Source: an uncultured Caryophanales bacterium
GTDB taxonomy: Bacteria > Bacillota_I > Bacilli_A > Acholeplasmatales > Anaeroplasmataceae
Reading direction: 5' to 3'
NCBI GenBank assembly: GCA_937885165.1
Contig: CAKZZJ010000183.1
Location: 1 to 20,543 of the forward strand
Length of the DNA stretch: 20,543 nucleotides
In this document: piece by piece, positions 14,828 to 20,543 of the stretch
How positions within the stretch are numbered: position 1 is the first letter of the stretch
Layout of the letters: the number at the start of each line of letters is the position of its first letter
The notes under the pieces: generated by a model
The model's database searches: none
What the model was told of the DNA's origin: nothing
The model's input: only the letters and a program-made list of their open reading frames with translations
Position numbers and translations under genes: made by a program

Positions 14828-15502
14828 ATGTCAGTAGAAGTAATTGAAATAAAAAAAAGTATTTTTAATGCGAACGAAATAGATGCTGATAATTTAAGAA
14901 AAGAATTAAAAAAGAAAAAAGTTTATCTTCTTAATCTGATGGCATCTCCCGGTGCTGGTAAAACAACTACATTAATCAAATTGATAAATAATTTGAAAAA
15001 AGATTATAAAATAGCTGTAATGGAAGCTGATATTGATTCTGATGTAGATGCTAAAAAAATCGAAGAAGGTACTGGTGTAAAATCAATTCAGCTGCATACT
15101 GGCGGAATGTGTCATTTAGATGCTGAAATGACTAAACAAGGTCTTGATAATCTTGATTTAAATCTTGATTTAGTTATTCTAGAAAATGTAGGCAATCTTG
15201 TATGTCCTGCAGAATTTGATACTGGAGCAATCAAAAATATGATGATTCTATCAGTACCTGAAGGTGATGATAAACCACTTAAGTATCCGCTTATGTTTGA
15301 AGTATGTGATATTGTTTGCATTAACAAGATAGATTGTTTAGAATTATTTGACTTTTCACTGGAAAAAGTTGAAAAAAATATTCATTATCGAAATCCTAAA
15401 TCAAGCATATTTCCAATATGTGCAAAAGATGGTAGGGGAATAGATGAGCTTGCAGACCATTTAAGAATGGAAATTGAAAATTGGAGAAAAGAAAATGCCT
15501 GA
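14828..15502 (+). CDS. hypB: HypB-like nickel-binding GTPase
   Basis: A 224-residue SIMIBI-class GTPase that helps deliver nickel to hydrogenases or related enzymes. P-loop ASPGAGKTT (residues 39-47), EADIDSDVDAKKI (switch I region), LHTGGMCHLDAE with the metal ligands Cys95 and His96, ENVGNLVCP with Cys126, SVPEGDDKPLKYP and NKID (166-169). The N-terminal CxxCGC metal site and His-rich stretch found in some HypB proteins are missing. It sits between the isomerase-like gene (3 nt) and the Fe-S flavoprotein gene (8-nt overlap). No hydrogenase structural gene is in the window, so its client may be the neighbouring enzyme. Confidence 0.9.
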   Translation: MSVEVIEIKKSIFNANEIDADNLRKELKKKKVYLLNLMASPGAGKTTTLIKLINNLKKDYKIAVMEADIDSDVDAKKIEEGTGVKSIQLHTGGMCHLDAEMTKQGLDNLDLNLDLVILENVGNLVCPAEFDTGAIKNMMILSVPEGDDKPLKYPLMFEVCDIVCINKIDCLELFDFSLEKVEKNIHYRNPKSSIFPICAKDGRGIDELADHLRMEIENWRKENA

Positions 15503-18452
15503 GATTTATAAAAAAGATCCCAAAACAATTAATGAAAAAAATCCTAGTATAGTATCAAAATATTGTGGCAATGAAGAAGACTTTAAGGCTCACAAGGCTT
15601 ACGCTAAACTAGGAAAGAAAATTACAGATAATGTAAAAGCAAAAATTGGTGGAGTTAAATCCACATCCCCTGAATACTGGGGCTTAAGAGAAGTACTGAC
15701 TGAAGATGAGGTAACAGTCGGTAATAAACTTAAATTACGTAAATGGTATAAATTTGAAGACATATATAAACTTGTCAAAAACGAATTTAATCCAACAAGA
15801 TTACAAGAGATACTAGATTTGATGTCAGTACATGGTATCGTTGAATATGATTATGGCGATCATTATGATGATAATGGACCTACAGTTAAAGAATGGACAG
15901 AAGAATGGAAGACAAAAGAAAAGAGATATCGTATTTCTTATTTTGTCCCAGGAAGCGCTGAATTATTTAATTCATCAAAAGATAGAATTGAAAAGAATCC
16001 TGCTGTTGCTTCATTCTTCGAAAGAATGACATTCTTACCACTTGAAGATATCACCGCAATGGTAATGCCTGGTGGTATGGGTATTGGTATGCATGTTATA
16101 CCAGTTGAAAAAGCTATTAATTCAACTCCTGAGGCTGTGAAATTAGAAAAGATTTCATATTGGCTTAAAAAATACGAGGGTCATATTTCTGCAGGTATAT
16201 GTTCATGTCGTCAGTCAAGAGCTATGCTTGGAGAAGGATGTGCTGATGATCCTGAAGACTGGTGTATCCAGATGGGCGATATGGCAGATTATACTGTTGA
16301 AACAGGAAGAGCTCACTATATTAGTAAAGAAAAAGCTCTAGAAATTCTTAAGAAAGCAGAAGATAATGGTTATGTTCATCAGCTGACAAATATTGATGGT
16401 GAAACTCATATATTTGATATTTGTAACTGTAACCCTAAAATCTGTAACGCTCTTAGAACTGCACTACTTTATAATACACCAAATATGGAAAGAAGTGCCT
16501 ATACTGCAAAAGTTAAAACAGAAAACTGTGTTGCTTGCGGAAGATGTGTTGAAGTATGTCCGGCTGGTGCTGTTAAATTAGGCCAGAAGTTATGTACTAA
16601 AAATGGACCTGTAAAATATCCAAGACAGCCACTTCCTGATAAAATAAGATGGGGTAAATATGCATGGGATGAAAATTACCGTGATACAGCAAGAGTAAAT
16701 ACATATCCTACAGGTACTGCACCATGTAAGACTGCATGTCCTGCACATATAGCTGTTCAGGGCTATTTAAAGATGGCTGGTGAAGGAAGATATCAAGAAG
16801 CTTTAGCATTAATCAAAAGAGAAAACCCATTCCCAGCAGTATGTGGTAGAATTTGTAACAAAAGATGTGAAGAAGCTTGTACAAGAGGTACTATTGATAA
16901 ACCAGTAAGCATTGATGCTGTAAAGAAGTTCCTTGCTAATCTTGATTTAGATAGCAAGACAAGATACATTCCAGAAAAGACTATCGCTAAGGTAGATGGT
17001 GATTTTGATCAAAAGATTGCAATTATCGGTGCTGGTCCTGCAGGTCTTAGTTGTGCATATTATCTAGCACTTATGGGTTATCATCCAACAGTATTTGAGA
17101 AAAACAAAGTTCCTGGTGGTATGCTTACATATGGTATTCCTACATACAAACTTGAAAAAGATGTAATCAAGGCTGAAATTGAAATAATTGAAGCTTTAGG
17201 CGTTGAAATAAGATGTGGTGTAGAAGTAGGAAAAGATGTAACAATTGATAATCTTAAAGAAGAAGGATATCAAGCTTTCTATGTAGCAATCGGTTGTCAA
17301 GGTGGTAGACTTCCTGGTATCGAAAATGAAACTGCAAATGGTACTAGTGTTGCTGTAGATTTCTTACATGATGCATATGAAAATCAACATCAAAAGGTAG
17401 ATGGTGATGCTGTAGTTGTAGGTGGCGGTAATGTTGCTGTAGACTGTGCAAGAACACTTCATCGTTTTAATGCAAAATCAGTTAAGATGGTTTGTCTTGA
17501 AACAAGAGAAACAATGCCAGCTTCTAATGAAGAAATAACTGAAACATTAGAAGAAGATATCGAAATCCTAAATAGCTGGGGTCCTAAATCAATAGAAGTT
17601 GATGAAAAAGGCAATGTTAAATCTATCACATTTAAAAAGTGCTTATCAACTATAGATGAAAATGGTAAATTTAATCCTAAATATGATGAAAATGAAACTA
17701 TTACACTTCCGGCTAAGAAAATTGTTTTCGCAATTGGTCAGGCAATCAACTGGGGTGATTTATTAAAAGGAACAAAGGTTACATACTGGCATGGCAATTA
17801 TCCTGTTGCTGATAAATTCACATATCAGACTGAAGATCCTGATATCTTTGTTGGTGGAGATGTTTATACAGGACCTAAGTTTGTAATTGATGCAATCGCT
17901 AGTGGTCATGTTGCTGCAGAATCAATCAATCGTCATGTTCACTGGAATGCTTCAATGACTATCGGTAGAGACCAAAGATATTTTGTTGAACTAAATAAAG
18001 AAGATATCGAAGTTGATGGTTATGATACAGCAGGAAGACAAGAAGCAGGAATGGTTAGTGGTGCTGATTACAAGAATTCATTTAAGGATTATCATGAAAC
18101 ATTGACTGAAGAACAAGTTAAGATTGAAACTAAGAGATGTTTATCATGTGGTGCTTCAGTTGTAGATCCTAACCGTTGTATCGGTTGTGGACTTTGTACA
18201 ACAAGATGTGATTTTGATGCTATTCATCTATATCGTGATCATCCGCAAAATACCAATATGCGTAGAGCGGAAGACAAGATTACAGGTCTACTTGGTTATG
18301 CAACAAAACGTGCTATGAAAATTGCCCTTCATAGTTGTTCAAAAGAAGCACGTGATATGCGTAAGAAACGTAGAGCTTTCAACAAAGAAAGAAAGGCTTG
18401 GAAGAAAGAAAAACCTCATACAGGTAATGCCGTTCCACCAGTAGCTAGATAA
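15495..18452 (+). CDS. Large multi-[Fe-S] flavin NAD(P)-type oxidoreductase (GltD-like core)
   Basis: A 985-residue cytoplasmic protein. Order: a winged-helix-like segment (about 65-125); a Cys-rich domain with CSCR (236-239), Cys249, Cys257 and CNCNPKIC (310-317); a 4Fe-4S motif CVACGRCVEVCP (345-356); a GltD-type N-terminal Fe-S domain (Cys411, 415, 450, 454, 458, 462); FAD motif GAGPAG (512-517); NAD(P) motif VVGGGNVAVD (641-650); a second FAD motif VGGDVYTGPKFV (787-798); and a C-terminal ferredoxin with CIGCGLCTTRC (895-905) plus CLSC (882-885). The Lys/Arg-rich tail is soluble. It is about twice the length of GltD. The start is ATG 15495 behind GGAG, overlapping hypB; an upstream TTG is less likely. 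It probably moves electrons between NAD(P)H, FAD and ferredoxin-type clusters. The substrate is unknown. Confidence 0.85.
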   Translation: MPEIYKKDPKTINEKNPSIVSKYCGNEEDFKAHKAYAKLGKKITDNVKAKIGGVKSTSPEYWGLREVLTEDEVTVGNKLKLRKWYKFEDIYKLVKNEFNPTRLQEILDLMSVHGIVEYDYGDHYDDNGPTVKEWTEEWKTKEKRYRISYFVPGSAELFNSSKDRIEKNPAVASFFERMTFLPLEDITAMVMPGGMGIGMHVIPVEKAINSTPEAVKLEKISYWLKKYEGHISAGICSCRQSRAMLGEGCADDPEDWCIQMGDMADYTVETGRAHYISKEKALEILKKAEDNGYVHQLTNIDGETHIFDICNCNPKICNALRTALLYNTPNMERSAYTAKVKTENCVACGRCVEVCPAGAVKLGQKLCTKNGPVKYPRQPLPDKIRWGKYAWDENYRDTARVNTYPTGTAPCKTACPAHIAVQGYLKMAGEGRYQEALALIKRENPFPAVCGRICNKRCEEACTRGTIDKPVSIDAVKKFLANLDLDSKTRYIPEKTIAKVDGDFDQKIAIIGAGPAGLSCAYYLALMGYHPTVFEKNKVPGGMLTYGIPTYKLEKDVIKAEIEIIEALGVEIRCGVEVGKDVTIDNLKEEGYQAFYVAIGCQGGRLPGIENETANGTSVAVDFLHDAYENQHQKVDGDAVVVGGGNVAVDCARTLHRFNAKSVKMVCLETRETMPASNEEITETLEEDIEILNSWGPKSIEVDEKGNVKSITFKKCLSTIDENGKFNPKYDENETITLPAKKIVFAIGQAINWGDLLKGTKVTYWHGNYPVADKFTYQTEDPDIFVGGDVYTGPKFVIDAIASGHVAAESINRHVHWNASMTIGRDQRYFVELNKEDIEVDGYDTAGRQEAGMVSGADYKNSFKDYHETLTEEQVKIETKRCLSCGASVVDPNRCIGCGLCTTRCDFDAIHLYRDHPQNTNMRRAEDKITGLLGYATKRAMKIALHSCSKEARDMRKKRRAFNKERKAWKKEKPHTGNAVPPVAR

Positions 18453-18799
18453 TGCATGAATTAGGCATAGTGTTTTCTATCATTAAGCAAGTAGAAGAAG
18501 TTGCTGTAAAAAATGATGTAAAAGAAGTTAAAGAAGTCACTTTAGAAATTGGAGAAGTATCAGGTATAGTTCCTAAATACTTGACTGATTGCTGGGGTTG
18601 GGCTGTAATTAATAAGTCAGAACATATGAAAGATTGTGATCTTAAAATCATCAATATTAAAGCAAAATCATTTTGCGAAAAATGTGGTGAATCATATGAT
18701 ACAGTAAAACATGGTAAGATTTGCCCTAACTGTGGTTCTAACGAGACCTATTTACTTACTGGTAGAGAAACATATATAAAAGATATAAAAGTTATTTAA
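18452..18799 (+). CDS. hypA: HypA-like nickel metallochaperone
   Basis: A 115-residue protein matching HypA/HybF in length and motifs. It has an N-terminal MHE with the nickel-binding His2, the conserved region around residues 30-50, and a zinc ribbon with CEKC (Cys75, Cys78) and CPNC (Cys91, Cys94). HypA binds Ni and works with HypB. Its ATG overlaps the flavoprotein stop (TAATG), so it is translated with that gene. A terminator follows. The other Hyp factors (C, D, E, F) are not here, which suggests that only metal delivery, not Fe(CN)2CO assembly, is required by this operon's product. Confidence 0.9.
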   Translation: MHELGIVFSIIKQVEEVAVKNDVKEVKEVTLEIGEVSGIVPKYLTDCWGWAVINKSEHMKDCDLKIINIKAKSFCEKCGESYDTVKHGKICPNCGSNETYLLTGRETYIKDIKVI

Positions 18800-18822
18800 A
18801 TTCCCAAAAAATAATAATATCG

Positions 18823-18852
18823 GGTGTAGATTTATTTCTACACCTTTTTTTT
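18823..18852 (+). terminator. Terminator of the isomerase-hypB-oxidoreductase-hypA operon
   Basis: A perfect 8-bp stem GGTGTAGA/TCTACACC (18823-18830 with 18837-18844), loop TTTATT, then eight T. It lies 23 nt after the hypA stop. Confidence 0.9.
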
Positions 18853-18870
18853 CTAATAAATAAAACTTTA

Positions 18871-18889
18871 TTTGTTATTTAATAACAAA
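18871..18889 (+). promoter_or_regulatory. 9-1-9 palindrome upstream of the MATE gene
   Basis: TTTGTTATTTAATAACAAA is a perfect inverted repeat with 9-bp arms around one T. The half-site TTTGTTAT recurs at 18903-18910 over the -35, offset by 32 bp (about three helical turns). This is a likely operator, of the size used by MarR or TetR regulators, but no such regulator gene lies beside it. Confidence 0.55.
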
Positions 18890-18903
18890 AGGACTAAAAA
18901 TAT

Positions 18904-18932
18904 TTGTTATATAAAGCCAATTATGTTAAAAT
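18904..18932 (+). promoter_or_regulatory. Promoter of the MATE gene
   Basis: TTGTTA (18904-18909), a 17-nt spacer and TAAAAT (18927-18932). The leader to TTG 18965 is about 26 nt. Confidence 0.6.
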
Positions 18933-18964
18933 TAGATAAAAGTTATAAATAGAGGTAAATCATT

Positions 18965-20026
18965 TTGAAAAATGTAAGAAACAACAAAATTATAAAAAAG
19001 AAGTATCTACAATTTTTCTTTTCAATGCTTTTATCAGTCTTATGTCTCCAAGTAACAACAATCATTGATACAATTATTGTTGGCAATGCAATAGGTACTA
19101 TGGAAATGAGTGGTGTTAAATCAGCATCCCCTATAATCAACTTTGTTTCAGTTTTTGCCACATTATTAGGTGTCGGTTCAGGTATGGTTATTTCCATAGC
19201 GCTTGGAAAAAGAAATAATAAAAGAGCTAATTATGCTTTTACAACAGGAATCTTTTTTTCCATTGTGATAGGCTTAATAATTACATTTATTGGTATATTT
19301 TTAAGCAAAAATATCATGAGTATTGTAATAAGTGATGATGAAATATTAACTTTCGGGCAGACTTACTGTGAGATAGTATTAAGTGCAGCACCGCTTTTGA
19401 TTCTCGCATCATATTTAGGTTATGCGATAAGAAGTGATGGATATACCAAATTATCAATGATATTATTAATTACAGGTGGCCTTGTAAATGTTACTTTTGA
19501 CCTAATATTTATATTAGGCTTTGATATGGGAGTAAAGGGTGCTGCAATAGCTACAGATATGAGTTATTTAATTAGTACTTTAATTGCTGTAATTTATCTA
19601 TTTATGAAAAATAGAACCCTACATTTTATAAACATTTTCAAAGATAAAAATGAATTTAAGGATGTAAGCATATCAATATTTAAAAGCGGACTTCCTTCAT
19701 CATTAAGACTCTTGTTCTATAGTATTTCAATAATGATATCAAATTATGTTATAGGAAAATACATAGGATATATGGGGATAGCGGTATTAACTGTTGCCAC
19801 AAACATAGGCCTCATTTCAAGCGTAGTATTCCAGTCATCAGGTGCCGCAATGATGCCTGTTATGGGTGTACTTTATGGAGAACATGACTATAGAGGCATA
19901 AAGATGCTCATAAGCTATGTGATAAGATTTTTACTCATTGCAGTATTTGTAATTGTCGTATTAGTTATATCACTTGCAGGTATCATCTATGATATATTCG
20001 GAATTTCAAATTATACATCTGAATGA
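18965..20026 (+). pseudogene. MATE-family efflux transporter, C-terminally truncated
   Basis: A 353-residue membrane protein of the MATE family, which exports drugs or metabolites in exchange for Na+ or H+. Marks are SVLCLQVTTIIDTIIVGNAIG in the first helices, MSGVKSASPI, GVGSGMVISIALGK, LGYAIRSDGYTK and VNVTFDLIFILGFDMGVKGAA. MATE proteins have 12 helices and about 440-460 residues. This one stops after about nine or ten helices, at GISNYTSE, so roughly 90-100 residues are missing. It starts at TTG 18965 (AGAGG 9 nt upstream). The stop is inside the 3' end of the convergent MBL gene, which is cut at the same point. Probably inactive if the break is real; it could also be an assembly join. 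Confidence 0.75.
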
Positions 20027-20543
20027 ATTAAATCATATATAAACTGTATTCTTTTTCCATCAGCATTTAATATTAAATTAATTAAGCCAGGAGTATGTCC
20101 AAATTTAAATTTAACCAATAAATTAGGTATTATTTCTTGACCATCTTCTAAAAATTTAATTTTACCTTCTAAAGGTTCTTTAAAAGTTTTAGGATCTATA
20201 CTAATAGGTTCACCTATTTTATTTGTCCAAAAATCCCATTCATATTTTGAGGAATAATAATCAGCATTAGGAAATGTTAATACTCTTTTTCCATTTTCTT
20301 CTATTGAAGTCCAACCAACATGATCAGGATGGAAATGAGTATAAATAACTTTAGTAATATCTTTAGGTTCATAACCTGCTTTTTTTAAATTTTTTAATAA
20401 ATCTCCTCCATCACTGAATCCCTCTGGTGTTGAGGAATGCATATCTCCAACACCTAAATCAATAAGAATTTTTTCATTTTTATATTCAATCAAAAATGAG
20501 CCAATACTATTTACTAATTTTTTTTCTTTGTTTAAATATTGTT
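20011..20543 (-). CDS. MBL-fold metallo-hydrolase, partial (5' end beyond the window, 3' end truncated)
   Basis: The minus-strand frame is open from the window edge, giving about 177 visible residues. VNSIGSFLIEY (the residue at 20493 is an internal TTG Leu, not a start) leads to ILIDLG, then YTHFHPDHVGW, the HxHxDH zinc motif, and FGHTPGLINL, which carries the third metal His. This is the metallo-beta-lactamase fold as in lactonase-like hydrolases. The frame stops at LIHSDV, right where the family has the bridging Asp (here probably Asp in FIYDLIHSD) and before the last helices and final His. The C-terminal third is therefore missing. It overlaps the MATE frame tail to tail by 16 bp. The substrate is unknown. 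Confidence 0.8.
   Translation of the reverse strand, partial: QYLNKEKKLVNSIGSFLIEYKNEKILIDLGVGDMHSSTPEGFSDGGDLLKNLKKAGYEPKDITKVIYTHFHPDHVGWTSIEENGKRVLTFPNADYYSSKYEWDFWTNKIGEPISIDPKTFKEPLEGKIKFLEDGQEIIPNLLVKFKFGHTPGLINLILNADGKRIQFIYDLIHSDV

Noticed and set aside
14828..18799. A hydrogenase maturation cluster
   Set aside because: Only HypA and HypB are present. HypC, D, E, F and hydrogenase subunits are absent, and the 985-residue protein has GltD-type, not hydrogenase, motifs.
3399..20026. Alternative genetic code (TGA as Trp, AGG as Met)
   Set aside because: TGA ends several genes at the expected length (symporter, hypB, galT), and AGG codes for conserved Arg, for example in TIRDIA of the TetR helix-turn-helix.
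1..20543. CRISPR arrays, insertion sequences, phage attachment sites
   Set aside because: No spaced direct repeats, transposase or integrase frames, or terminal inverted repeats were seen. The short AAATTTGTA repeats near 5033 and 5061 are AT-rich coincidence.

Overview
The window reads as an AT-rich, anaerobic, probably gut-dwelling member of the Bacillota (Erysipelotrichia/Mollicutes side). The evidence is A/T-ending codon use with AGA as the main Arg codon, GGAG-type ribosome sites, a class II (Firmicutes-type) GalT, an S-box-like leader, a cre-like site and oxygen-sensitive Fe-S flavoenzymes. TGA is used as a stop and AGG reads as Arg, so the code looks standard; no CGG codon was found. 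No transposase, phage gene or CRISPR array was seen.

Region 1 (minus strand, 154-3193): a GDP-mannose block. A single ORF fuses a type I mannose-6-phosphate isomerase to a divergent GDP-mannose-4,6-dehydratase-like domain. It overlaps a mannose-1-phosphate guanylyltransferase gene, and a terminator and a tRNA-Arg(CCG) follow. No phosphomannomutase is present. The fusion point carries a buried ribosome site and start codon, and the dehydratase domain lacks a canonical catalytic Glu.

Region 2 (plus, 3336-4638): a two-gene metal operon with a Fur-family repressor and a multi-pass permease, behind a promoter whose start site falls in a 7-1-7 palindrome.

Region 3 (4646-5031): a SAM-clan riboswitch with an expression platform (promoter, aptamer, terminator) in front of an orphan 68-residue basic protein.

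Region 4 (5099-13172): an alpha-galactoside operon. It holds a TetR regulator, a GPH-type sugar:cation symporter, a GH36 alpha-galactosidase, an unrecognised GT-B-like protein, GalK and GalT. Most junctions overlap; a cre-like site precedes the promoter and a terminator follows galT. Imported alpha-galactosides would be cleaved in the cytoplasm and the galactose passed through GalK and GalT; GalE is not in the window.

Region 5 (13290-18852): the most unusual part, a tightly coupled four-gene operon. It encodes a flavoprotein resembling bacterial polyunsaturated fatty acid isomerase, HypB (metal-binding GTPase), a 985-residue multi-[Fe-S] flavin NAD(P)-type oxidoreductase, and HypA (metallochaperone). 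There is no hydrogenase or urease gene. This is the best candidate for an undescribed system: a redox or lipid-modifying module with dedicated Ni-type maturation proteins.

Region 6 (18871-20543): a MATE transporter gene behind a 9-1-9 palindrome, truncated at its C-terminus. It meets a convergent MBL-fold hydrolase gene that is truncated at the same point, which looks like a rearrangement or assembly junction.
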